The notes under the pieces were generated by a model, which did not search any database, was not told where the DNA came from, and saw only the letters and a program-made list of their open reading frames with translations. DNA of 64,000 bases from Chloroflexota bacterium (lineage in GTDB: Bacteria; Chloroflexota; UBA11872; VXOZ01): assembly GCA_958295775.1 (NCBI GenBank), contig CATQHC010000002.1:953830-1017829 (forward strand). The letters are read 5' to 3'. This document shows positions 44,566-53,933 of the stretch, piece by piece. Position 1 is the first letter of the stretch, and each line of letters opens with the position of its first letter. A program made the translations under genes and the position numbers.

Positions 44566-44883
44566 CGCAGACCTAACCTCATCCCAACGCTGAATTGATG
44601 CCCAAAGGCACCCATCAACTCGAAAAACCCCAATCGCGACCGGCCTCATGCGATCGGACACAGATCACTCCACTGCGTCCGCGCTTGCGGCCCGCAGCCA
44701 CCGTACGCTCTGGCCTTGTCGAAGGGTCCTACACTTCCTGCGTAACAGGCCGAGTCGATCCTCTTCAAATAGGTCAAGCGACCGGCGAAGTATACCAACC
44801 TATCAAATGGTAACGCCGGGAGGCCCATGCGCTCAAGTCCAGTGACGTTCTCGCATGCGACTCCCAGCGTTCCGATCGATCTA
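44566..44883. other. Intergenic region between the UPF0182 gene and purS
   Basis: No gene was recognised in 318 bp. The purine promoter should be here, but no convincing -10/-35 pair was found. The segment near 44714, CCTTGTCGAAGGGTCCT, resembles a short element seen again near 30246 and 53950, so it may hold a dispersed repeat copy. The frames open across this stretch have no protein-like features. Confidence 0.5.
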
Positions 44884-47742
44884 CTACTCTTCGCTCTGAC
44901 TATCCATTTCTTCGAGAAGCTGCTGTATCAACTCGTTCTGACGCCGGAGCGCATCGAGCAGCTCCTGAATAGTCGTATCGGTACCCGGGGTCGGCGACGC
45001 CGGTGGCGTGAGTTCACGTGCCGCTGGCGTGGCTCCCGCCTGGGGTGTGGTCTGTGGTTGCGCCGTCGGTTGCGCAGAGGCGGTTGGCGTCGGCAGCACT
45101 ACCGGCGCAGGCGTGGGAGTCACTGTGGTTGTAGTGCTTGAACCGCCTTGATTCCCACTACCGCTAGTGGTCGCGGCGGTCCCAGTGAAGATACCCTCTA
45201 CCCCCTCGCCAAACAACTCTTGCAGGCCCAGCAACACGCTCTCCGCCATGACCACGTTCGACCCATTGGCAATGATCACACGCTTGAGCTCGGGCAACTG
45301 GCCCTGCTCGGACTGAAGATAGATCGGCTCCACGTACAAGTTTGACTGGCCGATGGGCACGACAAGGAGATTCCCGCGAATTACCCGTGAACCGCCCTGG
45401 CCCCAGAGGGTAAATTGCTGCGAAATCGTGGTATCTTGGTCGGCGCGCGCTTCAATCTGCATCGGCCCGAATATGAGCTTGTCCTTGGGATACTTGAAGG
45501 CAAAGAGCGAACCATAGCCCTCCGGATCCGACCGTGCCGCCAGCCAGGCTACCATGTTGTCCTTTTGTATCGGCGTATACGGCATGATGAGAATGAACTC
45601 TTCACGCGGGAAATCGGGGAGACGCATGATGACGTAGTAAGGCCGCACCGGCACTTGTCCCGCGCCATACAGTTCGCGCGGCCGAGAAAACGCATCTTCG
45701 CGATTGTAGAAGATGTCCGCTTTTTGCATGTGGTAGAGAGAGTACAGTTCCACCTGCACCTGGAAGAGAAACGCCGGATAGCGAATGTGCTGGAGAATTG
45801 CCGGAGGCATCTCGCTCAACGGGTGGAAGAGATCTGGGAAAGCCTGCGAGTACGCCTGCAAAATCGGTTCATCTTCCTCCACCGCGTACAGGCGCACGGT
45901 GCCATCATATGCGTTGACCGTGGCCTTCACGCTGTTTCGGATATAGTTGAACGCGCCGGCCAGAGGTTGCGAATAGGGGTAACGATTCGTAAACGTATAC
46001 GCATCCACGATCCAGAACAATTGGCCGTCAGCGACTACGATATAGGGGTCCTGGTCGATGACAAGGAACGGCGCCACCGTCGCTACACGCTCGCGCACGT
46101 GGCGGCGATAGAGAATTTGGCTCTGGGGTTCGAGTTCATCGGAAAGCAGGATGTTTACGTCTTTGAGATACCAAGCATACAGTAACTTGCGAAGATAGGT
46201 GCCAATGCCCACTCCCGTACGCGACTGGTAGAACGATCGTGCGTTGTCCTCACCGCTCGGATAATCAATCTCCGCAATTCGAGCGTTGACGATCACATAG
46301 TCGAACGTCTTCTCACCGTAGTAGATTTCCGGTCGTTCAATGTCCATGATCCCCGTGGGAGGCACGTCCTTGAGGAAGAATGACGGCAATCCCTCCGGTG
46401 AGACCTCGTTTACGGGACTCATAACCACGCCGTAGCCGTGGGTGAACTGCAGCCGGCGGTTGACCCACGTCTGCGCCGAGCCCGGCAACTTCTCCGGTGA
46501 GAGCTCGCGCGCGCCGACCATCACTTGACGATACTCCCCGTCTACGTAATAGCGGTCCACGTCCGCATCGAGAATATCGTAGTAGAGGCGGATGCTCTGC
46601 ACCTGGTTGTACGTGATCAGCAGTGGTTCTGGATCCCATAGGCGGAAGTTGCGTACCGTCAGGGGATTGTCAACTAATTCTTCTTGCGTAACCGCAGGTT
46701 CGCCGGGGTGCTCCCTTTCCACAATGCGGTTGAGACCATAGGCCTCGCGTGTGAACGCGATGTTGTTCTCGATGTAGGTGCGCTCGCGCTCCAACTCATT
46801 CGGCTGCACCTCCAGACGATGCGCCAAGCCGGGATACGCCCACGCGCCCACAACCAGCACTAGCAACCACAGCCCCAGTCCACCGACGGGCAGCCAGCTC
46901 TTATTGAAGACGGCGCCGAGCACAAGCCCAATTGCCGCCACCACGGCCAGCACGATGAGCACCTGTTGCACGGGTTGCATGATGTTGACGTCAATATAGC
47001 TCGCGCCGTAGGCCGCACCCCGTGTAGAGAACTCAAGCGTGTGCAGGCTCAGCCAATGTGCCCACGCTACATTGAGCATCACCAGCAAGCCCAATACCGA
47101 AATGTGTATGCGAATGGGAGCGCCGGCGATTATGTTGCGGGGAATCTCGCGCCGTTCGCCTTCGTCATCTTCCGGCGAGATCATGTACGGCAGCACTAGC
47201 CGAAAACCGTATGCAAAGACTGCCACCAGCAACACGACAATCGACGCGCGGAAGAGCCACGCTTGAATGAATTCGAATAGAGGCAGCGTAAAGACAAAGA
47301 ATGAAAGGTCTTTGCCAAAGAGAGGGTCCGTTTTGTCAAACGGTACGAGGTTCTGGGCGCGCAGTACCGTATTCCACTGCCCGGAGGCGAGCAAGCCAAA
47401 GATTACCGCAGCAATTACGCCTACAACTCCGGAGATGATTCGTGACGCCTGCTCTGTCCGCCGCGCCGAATTCGAAAGGAAGTCCTCGCCGGTATTGTAC
47501 GCCTGCCGCGCGACATTCTTGCGCACTAACACCATGTTGCCAAAGTACAGCACGCCAAAGCCGACGAGACCCGCGGCAAAGAGACCTATCTGCAGTGTGA
47601 TAATTCTGGAAAAGACATCGGTCCGTTCAAGGCTTTGGTACCAGAGCCAATCGGCGATGATATTCGGCACCACAAGCACAAGCGCGATGAACACGACGAT
47701 AGTGACGAATACTGCACCAATTATGGTATTACGCTGCATCAA
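44884..47742 (-). CDS. UPF0182 family large membrane protein
   Basis: A 952-residue protein with seven N-terminal membrane segments (about residues 8-305), followed by a large extracytoplasmic domain and a Pro/Thr-rich, low-complexity tail near residues 880-930. Signatures are ADWLWYQSLERTDVFSRI, HRLEVQPNELERERTYIENN, NIAFTREAYGL, YGEKTFDYVIVNARIAEIDY and FLVIDQDPYIVVADGQLFWI. The family is found in Actinobacteria, Cyanobacteria and Chloroflexota, with no established function. It lies 169 bp downstream of an FtsH-like protease gene on the same strand. The final 20 residues look like a coiled coil. Confidence 0.92.
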   Translation of the reverse strand: MMQRNTIIGAVFVTIVVFIALVLVVPNIIADWLWYQSLERTDVFSRIITLQIGLFAAGLVGFGVLYFGNMVLVRKNVARQAYNTGEDFLSNSARRTEQASRIISGVVGVIAAVIFGLLASGQWNTVLRAQNLVPFDKTDPLFGKDLSFFVFTLPLFEFIQAWLFRASIVVLLVAVFAYGFRLVLPYMISPEDDEGERREIPRNIIAGAPIRIHISVLGLLVMLNVAWAHWLSLHTLEFSTRGAAYGASYIDVNIMQPVQQVLIVLAVVAAIGLVLGAVFNKSWLPVGGLGLWLLVLVVGAWAYPGLAHRLEVQPNELERERTYIENNIAFTREAYGLNRIVEREHPGEPAVTQEELVDNPLTVRNFRLWDPEPLLITYNQVQSIRLYYDILDADVDRYYVDGEYRQVMVGARELSPEKLPGSAQTWVNRRLQFTHGYGVVMSPVNEVSPEGLPSFFLKDVPPTGIMDIERPEIYYGEKTFDYVIVNARIAEIDYPSGEDNARSFYQSRTGVGIGTYLRKLLYAWYLKDVNILLSDELEPQSQILYRRHVRERVATVAPFLVIDQDPYIVVADGQLFWIVDAYTFTNRYPYSQPLAGAFNYIRNSVKATVNAYDGTVRLYAVEEDEPILQAYSQAFPDLFHPLSEMPPAILQHIRYPAFLFQVQVELYSLYHMQKADIFYNREDAFSRPRELYGAGQVPVRPYYVIMRLPDFPREEFILIMPYTPIQKDNMVAWLAARSDPEGYGSLFAFKYPKDKLIFGPMQIEARADQDTTISQQFTLWGQGGSRVIRGNLLVVPIGQSNLYVEPIYLQSEQGQLPELKRVIIANGSNVVMAESVLLGLQELFGEGVEGIFTGTAATTSGSGNQGGSSTTTTVTPTPAPVVLPTPTASAQPTAQPQTTPQAGATPAARELTPPASPTPGTDTTIQELLDALRRQNELIQQLLEEMDSQSEE

Positions 47743-47911
47743 TTTCCTCGCAGTTTGCTACGTGAAGCGTCGCCAGGATGTTCAACTATGTGTGCAATAC
47801 GTTCGGAGAAAAAAACGCACTACCCCCATGCTCGCCCCAGCACGTTGATAGTGCGCCGTCTTCGACGAGTCGCCATAAGCCAAACGTCATCAGCCTCTCA
47901 CGGCGCGGCCA

Positions 47912-49738
47912 TTAGGATTCAGGTTCCTTGTCCGTGTCCTCGCTCGAATCCGCCTTACTCTCGGGTGGGTCTGCCGGATTGCCGTTCTGCACGGCGCCAT
48001 CGGACGGGCCATTGGTCTGTTGGCCAAGCGCCAGGCCGCCCGAATAGCCGGTCAGCGCGGCGACTCCCACACCCGCGCGGTCACGTTTCACCCCTCTGGC
48101 CTCAAGGATATCTCTTACGTCCTCTCCATGAAGTTCCAGTTCCTCGAGCAGCCGTTCAGAAATGATGTGCACTTCATCAGCATGCTCTGCCAGGAGTTGC
48201 TTAACCTCACGGTATTGCTCGTCCAGCAATGCCTCAATGCGCCGTTTAGTATCCGGGTCGATACCGCCCAAGCCGCTCGGCATCGCAAGGTACGAGTAGA
48301 AGCTATTGCCCATACCATAGAAACCGAAGTACCCCATTGCCAAGCGCGTTGCTTGCTGCAAGTCCGAGGTAACGCCGGTGAGGCCGGTGCCCAGGAAAAG
48401 TTCCTCGGCGGCGCGGCTCGCAAGGGCAACTTTGATTTCCGATAGGACTTCCTCACGGGTCTGCGTATAGCGTTCTTCCAGTGGCGTACTGGCAGCCAGA
48501 CCCAGGGCACGCCCGTACCGGACGATCGTCACCTTGTACAGTTGATTCTCTGGCTGCAGCAATGCCATCGCTATGGCATGGCCGGTCTCATGGTACGCAA
48601 GCCGCCGCCGTTCCTTTTCGCTCATGCTGCGGATTGGCTGGCGCAAGCCCCATTCATTGGTCTCTCTCGCCTCGCTAAAGTCGGTATACGAGATATAGTC
48701 GCGACCCTCAAAGTGCGCGACCACCGCTGCTTCGTTTATGAGGTACTTGATACTGACCGGCGTGTAACCGACCGTGTCGGCAGCGATCTTATCGATATTG
48801 ATATCGGGGTCGTGGCGCACCTTGTCCATGTAGTATTGGATGACGTCTTTGCGTCCGTCAAAGTCAGGCGCGTCAATCGTGATCTTGCGGTCGAAACGTC
48901 CTGGGCGCAGCAGCGCCTGGTCCAAGACTTCAGCGATGTTGGTGGCGCCAATCGTCAGCACCACGGGTTGCACCATTCTCCCTCTGCGCAGACCGAGGCG
49001 GCGCAAGGCCCGTGCTCTCCAACTCGTATCCACGTTCGGGGGATCCATCTCGAGGAGCAGGGTATTGAGCATACCCATCCCACCGCCGCCGAACATGCCG
49101 CCCATCATGCCCGCGCCCCCGCCCATTTGCGAGGTACGAGCAGTGCCAACGGCGTCAATTTCATCGATGAAGATGATAGCAGAGCCATATTTCCGCGCGA
49201 GCCGCCGCGCCTTGCCGTAAAGCATCGTGATGCGCAAGTTGCCGACGCCCATAAACATATTCTGAAAGCCGGGCGCTGAAGCATAAGCGAAAGGCACACC
49301 GGCCTCGGTGGCAATGGCTTGCGCCAAATATGTCTTACCGGTTCCGGGCGGGCCAATCAGGAGCAAGCCGCGCGAGACCTCACCGCCCATACGCTTGAAA
49401 TCGCGTACGCCGCGGAGCAGGGTCACGATCCGCGCTGAAACTTCTAGCACTTGCTCGTTGCCGCGGTAGTCTTTAAACGAAATCCCGGTCTCACCGCCGG
49501 GCATGATCCAGTACACGCGTCCACGCCCAAGAAACCAGAATAGGGCGACAAACTGAATGAGTACGAAGAGGATTGCGAATGCAAGTTGAAAGAGCGTGGC
49601 AAAGATCAGGAACAGAATTTGCAGGACATTGCCTGCACCGAAGGTGGAAACAGACCACCAGAAACCAATTGCAACCAGCACCCAGAGCAGAATTCCGCGC
49701 CAGTGCCGACCGATGAACCCCAGGACCCCACCTATCAT
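47912..49738 (-). CDS. FtsH-like membrane AAA metalloprotease, divergent
   Basis: A 608-residue membrane AAA protease. Two adjacent membrane segments (about 13-33 and 38-72) are separated by only a few residues, so the periplasmic domain of normal FtsH is missing. Walker A is GPPGTGKT (129-136), Walker B IIFIDEIDA, the second region of homology ATNIAEVLDQALLRPGRFDR, and the pore loop MFMGVG. The zinc site HETGH (383-387) and Asp 459 are present, so it should be active. A Gly/Met-rich insertion (residues ~205-223) follows Walker B. GYTPVS replaces the usual GFSGAD. It may perform membrane protein quality control, perhaps on the UPF0182 neighbour (inference). Confidence 0.9.
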   Translation of the reverse strand: MIGGVLGFIGRHWRGILLWVLVAIGFWWSVSTFGAGNVLQILFLIFATLFQLAFAILFVLIQFVALFWFLGRGRVYWIMPGGETGISFKDYRGNEQVLEVSARIVTLLRGVRDFKRMGGEVSRGLLLIGPPGTGKTYLAQAIATEAGVPFAYASAPGFQNMFMGVGNLRITMLYGKARRLARKYGSAIIFIDEIDAVGTARTSQMGGGAGMMGGMFGGGGMGMLNTLLLEMDPPNVDTSWRARALRRLGLRRGRMVQPVVLTIGATNIAEVLDQALLRPGRFDRKITIDAPDFDGRKDVIQYYMDKVRHDPDINIDKIAADTVGYTPVSIKYLINEAAVVAHFEGRDYISYTDFSEARETNEWGLRQPIRSMSEKERRRLAYHETGHAIAMALLQPENQLYKVTIVRYGRALGLAASTPLEERYTQTREEVLSEIKVALASRAAEELFLGTGLTGVTSDLQQATRLAMGYFGFYGMGNSFYSYLAMPSGLGGIDPDTKRRIEALLDEQYREVKQLLAEHADEVHIISERLLEELELHGEDVRDILEARGVKRDRAGVGVAALTGYSGGLALGQQTNGPSDGAVQNGNPADPPESKADSSEDTDKEPES

Positions 49739-49860
49739 AGCTTCACCGTGCCTTCCATATTTGTGGAGAATGAGCTAGTGATACTCAAACCCCTCTGCTC
49801 GCTTAGCAAAACCACAACGCTTCCGCATGTAGTGAACGAACCTGAACCCAACTGCAAACC

Positions 49861-49869
49861 ATTATAGCA
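49861..49869 (-). promoter_or_regulatory. Extended -10 promoter for the FtsH-like gene
   Basis: On the minus strand TGCTATAAT combines a perfect TATAAT (49861-49866) with the extended TG. No good -35 is visible, as is common with extended -10 promoters. The leader would be about 115 nt. The surrounding 49739-50207 gap is AT-rich and otherwise holds no gene; an 83-codon frame at 50008-50259 overlaps the next gene and was rejected. Confidence 0.55.
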
Positions 49870-50207
49870 CGGGGTAATAACCCTATTGTCGTTACGCTCT
49901 AAACAAGCTTAAGAATTACATAAGAGTCTCACGTTTACGGTAAGAAACATTACATTACGTCTCCAAGGGCGCCAAAAATAGGCACTAGCAGGCGCAAAGG
50001 GAAGGCGTTGAGCGGTCTCTTGGGCTTGCATCAAGCTTCACCGCAGGGCATGTCTCTCGCAGATTACTTGAATACCGACCGTTTGCGCGAGGAAGCCGCT
50101 GCCTCCGCTAATTCCCGTCCTGCACGGTTGAGCAGCGAGGCATATACTGTTGCCAGAACGCATGATGTCGACTCCGCGCCCCTTCCAAAGAACGATGGGA
50201 CACGCGT

Positions 50208-50966
50208 ATGGCTGTTTCTAAGGCTGACATTCGCTTGGGGCTCCAGGATATCGGAGTAGCGCCAAGCGACGCGCTTCTCGTCCATAGTTCGCTGCGGAGC
50301 TTTGGGTACGTCCACGGCGGCGCCGACGCGGTCATCGACGCGCTGCGAGAAGCAGTGGGAGACCAGGGGACCGTGCTCGTTCCCACGCTCACGTTTTCAA
50401 TCCTCAAGGAGGAACCGTACCGATTCTCCGCCACTCAAACCCGGTCCACAACCGGGCGCATAACCGAGGTGTTTCGCCACCGCCCGCAGGCGCGCCGCAG
50501 CCTCCACCCCGTCTCATCAGCCGCGGCCATCGGACCCAAGGCGACCTACCTCACTGCCGATCATCTGGACACACCCTGCGGACCGGGTTCTCCGTACTAC
50601 CGAATCTATGAGCTCGGCGGCAAGGTCGTTTTCTTTGGGGCAGCGCTAGGTTCGAATTCGCTCTTCCATTGCGCCGAGGAGATCGTCTCTCCCAGCTATC
50701 TGGGGTATGCAAGAATCGAAAACGCCATCGTGGAGGACATGAGAGGCCGCGAGACCACTTTCACTGCCCGCCGGTACGACTGTTTCGACCGTGGCGTCAT
50801 CCGCTACCTCGGCAATATGGAACCGGTGTTCAATGCCCGCAGAATAATGCGGCAAACGAAGATCGGGGAGAGCAGGACGATTGTCATTGACGCGCAAGAA
50901 AACGTGGGGGTCTCGTGCGAAGTCCTGAGAATGGACCCGGACTACATCCTAAAGCCGCTGTCATAG
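50208..50966 (+). CDS. AAC(3)-type aminoglycoside N-acetyltransferase family protein
   Basis: A 252-residue acetyl-CoA-dependent transferase of the antibiotic_NAT fold. The signatures are LLVHSSLRSFGYVHGGADAV, GTVLVPTLTFSIL, SLHPVSSAAAIGPKA with the conserved His, and PCGPGSPYYRIYELGGKVVF followed by FGAALGSNSLFHCAEE. Chromosomal members such as YokD often act on unknown amines, so resistance to aminoglycosides should not be assumed. It is a single gene; the nrdR regulatory region follows. Confidence 0.87.
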   Translation: MAVSKADIRLGLQDIGVAPSDALLVHSSLRSFGYVHGGADAVIDALREAVGDQGTVLVPTLTFSILKEEPYRFSATQTRSTTGRITEVFRHRPQARRSLHPVSSAAAIGPKATYLTADHLDTPCGPGSPYYRIYELGGKVVFFGAALGSNSLFHCAEEIVSPSYLGYARIENAIVEDMRGRETTFTARRYDCFDRGVIRYLGNMEPVFNARRIMRQTKIGESRTIVIDAQENVGVSCEVLRMDPDYILKPLS

Positions 50967-50996
50967 CAACTTCTCGCGTTGGCTACACTTTATGGA

Positions 50997-51012
50997 AACT
51001 ACATATTGTGTT
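50997..51012. promoter_or_regulatory. Putative NrdR box upstream of nrdR
   Basis: AAACTACATATTGTGT agrees with the NrdR-box consensus ACACWATATATWGTGT at 14 of 16 positions. A half-site, ACACTTTAT, begins 11 bp upstream (50986). It lies about 100 bp before the nrdR ATG, in the gap after the acetyltransferase. It suggests autoregulation; nrd genes are not in the window. Confidence 0.5.
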
Positions 51013-51110
51013 ATGGTAATGTCAGCGTCGCACCCAGTGTGCCCGCAGGTTGGGCATCGGGAGACCAAGTCGCCGGGACATGAATTGTCTGAGCCGACGG
51101 AGGTAGTGGC

Positions 51111-51749
51111 ATGCGTTGCCCGCAATGCAGCAAGCACGATACCCGCGTGGTTGACAGCCGACCGGAAGAGATGAGCATTCGCCGCCGCCGCGAATGCGGG
51201 AGTTGCGGACACCGGTACACCACCTACGAGCGCCTGGAAGTACTCGCGTGCCCTCACTGTGAATCGATTGAATCGCGCGTTGCTTCCTATCAGCTCCTCA
51301 AGGCCGGATCGCGGCGCTTTCGCGAATGCCTGCGCTGCGGTAGAGAGTTCACCACTACGGAACGTGTCGATCCGGTACCGTTGACAGTGCTTAAGCGGGA
51401 CGGCCGGCGCGAGGAATTCAACCGAGGCAAGCTGCGCGACAAGATCAGCACAGCGTGTTGGAAACGCCCGGTCAGCTCGGAGGAAGTCGGTCACATCGTG
51501 GAACGCATCGAGCGCGACTTGCTGGAACTCGGTGAACCCGAGGTGGAGTCCACGGTCATTGGCGATAGGGTGATGCAGCGGCTGCGAGTCATTGATGAAG
51601 TTGCTTATGTGCGATTCGCATCCGTGTATCGTCACTTTGAAGACATCGATAGCATTGCTGAGGAAATCGCGGAATACCAGGAGTGGAAACGCAGCCGCGC
51701 GCAGCCGGACCAGATCGCCCTGCTGCCTGAAGAATCTTCTCTCTCCTAA
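51111..51749 (+). CDS. nrdR: NrdR-family repressor with duplicated zinc ribbon
   Basis: NrdR represses ribonucleotide reductase genes according to ATP/dATP bound by its ATP-cone. Usual NrdR has ~150-165 residues with one zinc ribbon. This one has 212. The first ribbon has Cys 3, 6, 29 and 32 and contains the standard RRRRECGSCGHRYTTYERLE. A second follows with Cys 47, 50, 73 and 76, ending in FRECLRCGREFTTTERVD. Both have identical spacing, 44 residues apart. The ATP-cone (about 88-178) is complete: LTVLKRDGRREEFNRGKLRD and DEVAYVRFASVYRHFEDID. A 30-residue tail remains. A NrdR box lies upstream. Confidence 0.93.
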   Translation: MRCPQCSKHDTRVVDSRPEEMSIRRRRECGSCGHRYTTYERLEVLACPHCESIESRVASYQLLKAGSRRFRECLRCGREFTTTERVDPVPLTVLKRDGRREEFNRGKLRDKISTACWKRPVSSEEVGHIVERIERDLLELGEPEVESTVIGDRVMQRLRVIDEVAYVRFASVYRHFEDIDSIAEEIAEYQEWKRSRAQPDQIALLPEESSLS

Positions 51750-51874
51750 GCACAGGCAGACGAAGTGGTCGCCCTGCATCTCAGTTGGCAACGGATGGGT
51801 TGGGCGCGAACGGCAGTGTGCAGAGAATTCACCTCTCTTACGTAGGATCTCTTCAAGACAGAGTCTCTTTCCGC

Positions 51875-52282
51875 ATGCGCAACCTTCTATTCTACTGGGC
51901 GCCTCCAATTCTCTGGATGGGGCTCATCTTCTACGGTTCGGCGCAACCCACGTTGCCGTCGCTCTCGGACAGTTTCCTCGATTTATTGGTGAAGAATGGC
52001 GCCCACTTTGTCGAATACGCCGTCTTGGCGTTGCTGTGGTACCGGGCAATCTACTCTCGTTTTCCTCATCCGATTATTCAACCCTTGGCGTTTGTCATCG
52101 TTGTCCTCTACGCCTTGAGTGACGAATTCCACCAGTCCTTCGTCCCGGGGCGGAGCGCTACCTGGCAGGACGTCGCTATCGACGTAATCGGCGGCGCATG
52201 TGCCCTACTGGCTTGGAATGCCCTGCACCATTGGTGGATTCGAAAGAGATCCGCGCCGGAAAGCCCTGTAAAGGAATCTTAG
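51875..52282 (+). CDS. VanZ-like membrane protein
   Basis: A protein of 135 residues if started at the ATG at 51875; the frame extends to a TTG at 51785 but without convincing sequence. It has three or four membrane segments. YWAPPILWMGLIFYGSAQPT, HFVEYAVLALLWYRAI and ALSDEFHQSFVPGRSATWQD, then DVAIDVIGGACALL, are typical of the VanZ/teicoplanin-resistance-associated family, whose function is mostly unknown. It lies 125 bp after nrdR and converges with mnmE, with 13 bp between the stops. Confidence 0.8.
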   Translation: MRNLLFYWAPPILWMGLIFYGSAQPTLPSLSDSFLDLLVKNGAHFVEYAVLALLWYRAIYSRFPHPIIQPLAFVIVVLYALSDEFHQSFVPGRSATWQDVAIDVIGGACALLAWNALHHWWIRKRSAPESPVKES

Positions 52283-52295
52283 GCCGTTCTTCGCG

Positions 52296-53690
52296 CTACT
52301 TGCCGATACAAAACTCGCCGAAGATGCGATCGAGGAGGTCTTCGGTAGCGCTCTCGCCTGTCAACTCTCCCAAGGCATTGAGCGCGGCGCGCAGGCCGAT
52401 GCAGACAAAGTCCGCCGGCAGGTCTTCCGTTGCCGCCTGCCGCGCTTCACGGAGCGCCCCATGCGCTTCCTCAAGCACCGCCTGATGCCGCAGCGAGGTG
52501 ACAATTGCGCTATCGGCCGGTGGACTGCGCCGAATGAGAGTCTTGCCGATGAGGCCGCGTAACTCGCGCAGACCATCCTCGGCAAGCGCGGAAGTTCGCG
52601 CCACCTGGACCCCTTCCAGCAGCCCTGCCACATCTTCTGGTGAAAGCACTCGCGGCCTATCGGCCTTGTTCAGTGCGATGATTGCCCGTTGGTCGCCGTT
52701 CCCTCCTCGCAATTGCTCAACTTCCGCGGCCACGCTGCGGTCTTCAGGTTGGAGCGGCATACTGCTATCCAAGACCAGAATCACCAAGCGGGCAGCCGCC
52801 AGCGACGCGCGGCTGCGTTCCACACCGATTTGCTCGACAGGATCAACCGTCGCCGCAATGCCGGCAGTATCCGCCAAGACTAGCGGAATACCGTCCACGT
52901 CTACGGTTTCTTCCAGCACGTCACGCGTCGTCCCGGGAATATCCGTCACAATGGCCCGGTCTGCGGACAAGAACGCGTTGAGCAGGCTCGATTTACCCAC
53001 ATTCGGACGCCCCACCAGCACGGCCCGGACACCCTCACGCACCATAGCGCCGCTCTGCACCGTTTCAAGCAGTCGCTCCAAGGCCGCGAAGGTAACCGCA
53101 ATGGCAGCTTCCACCTCGTGCGCGGGCACAGACGGCACGTCGTCTTCGCTGAAGTCAATGTTGGCTTCCAGGCGCGCCAGAAGCCGTAGCACCTCCTCCC
53201 TTAGGTCTTGCACCTGACGCGAGAGGCGTCCCTCTAGTTGGTCGAGCGCAAGTGACAGCCCTTTACCCGTGCGCGCGCGCACCACGTCCATGACCGCCTC
53301 GGCCTGTGCCAGATCGAGCTTGCCGTTGAGAAAGGCCCTCAGCGTGAATTCCCCCGGCAGGGCCAAGCGCGCGCCCTGGTTGAGCAGTAATTCAAGGGTG
53401 CGCCGGAGCACCGCGGGACTACCATGGCAGGAAAACTCAACCACGTTCTCGCCCGTGTAGGAATGCGGCGCACGCATCTGCGTGCAGACCGCCCGGTCAA
53501 CTTGGGTGTTCGTCAGCGGATCAACCACAAATCCGAGGTAGGCGCGGCGGCTATGCCACTTGCCCGGCTTCTGCCGCCGGAAGCAACTCTCGCCGATTGC
53601 CAGCGCTCGCGTGCCGCTTAGACGCACAATGCCAATCGCGCCCTCTCCCGGCGCCGTGGCCACGGCAGCGATAGTTTCCTCAAGATTCAC
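52296..53690 (-). CDS. mnmE: tRNA modification GTPase MnmE
   Basis: MnmE with MnmG modifies U34 of certain tRNAs to 5-carboxymethylaminomethyl-uridine. The folate-binding start is IAAVATAPGEGAIGIVRLSG. The GTPase domain has G1 VGRPNVGKSSLLNAFL, IVTDIPGTTRDVLEETVDVD (G2), ADTAGIA (G3) and ALNKADRP (G4). The C-terminus LLDRIFGEFCIGK is the invariant CIGK. At 464 residues it is normal. The start is GTG at 53690. No mnmG is nearby. Confidence 0.96.
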   Translation of the reverse strand: MNLEETIAAVATAPGEGAIGIVRLSGTRALAIGESCFRRQKPGKWHSRRAYLGFVVDPLTNTQVDRAVCTQMRAPHSYTGENVVEFSCHGSPAVLRRTLELLLNQGARLALPGEFTLRAFLNGKLDLAQAEAVMDVVRARTGKGLSLALDQLEGRLSRQVQDLREEVLRLLARLEANIDFSEDDVPSVPAHEVEAAIAVTFAALERLLETVQSGAMVREGVRAVLVGRPNVGKSSLLNAFLSADRAIVTDIPGTTRDVLEETVDVDGIPLVLADTAGIAATVDPVEQIGVERSRASLAAARLVILVLDSSMPLQPEDRSVAAEVEQLRGGNGDQRAIIALNKADRPRVLSPEDVAGLLEGVQVARTSALAEDGLRELRGLIGKTLIRRSPPADSAIVTSLRHQAVLEEAHGALREARQAATEDLPADFVCIGLRAALNALGELTGESATEDLLDRIFGEFCIGK

Positions 53691-53933
53691 AAGTTTTCAA
53701 CCCTCAATTCACCACGCCCACCCCATGCCGGGACATCGCAACGTCCTTGTCGAACGTCTGCTTCCAGCTTGCATGCCTCATCGAAGCCCAGGTTTCGTTC
53801 TTTCGTGGCACTGAGCGCTCTTGTGCAGTTCCTGCAATAACTGCCTGCCCCGATAATACTGAATTGGCTAGTCTCGTTCGTGTTCAGTTGGCCTGCCCCT
53901 TTCGGGCTGAGCCAGCCCGCTCCGTTCGGGCAG

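Noticed and set aside
50008-50259. An 83-codon frame before the acetyltransferase
   Set aside because: It overlaps the acetyltransferase start by over 50 bp in another frame, has no ribosome site and shows no recognisable family.
50208-50966. Calling the AAC(3)-type gene an antibiotic resistance determinant
   Set aside because: The family includes many chromosomal enzymes of unknown substrate, and no mobile element or resistance context is present.
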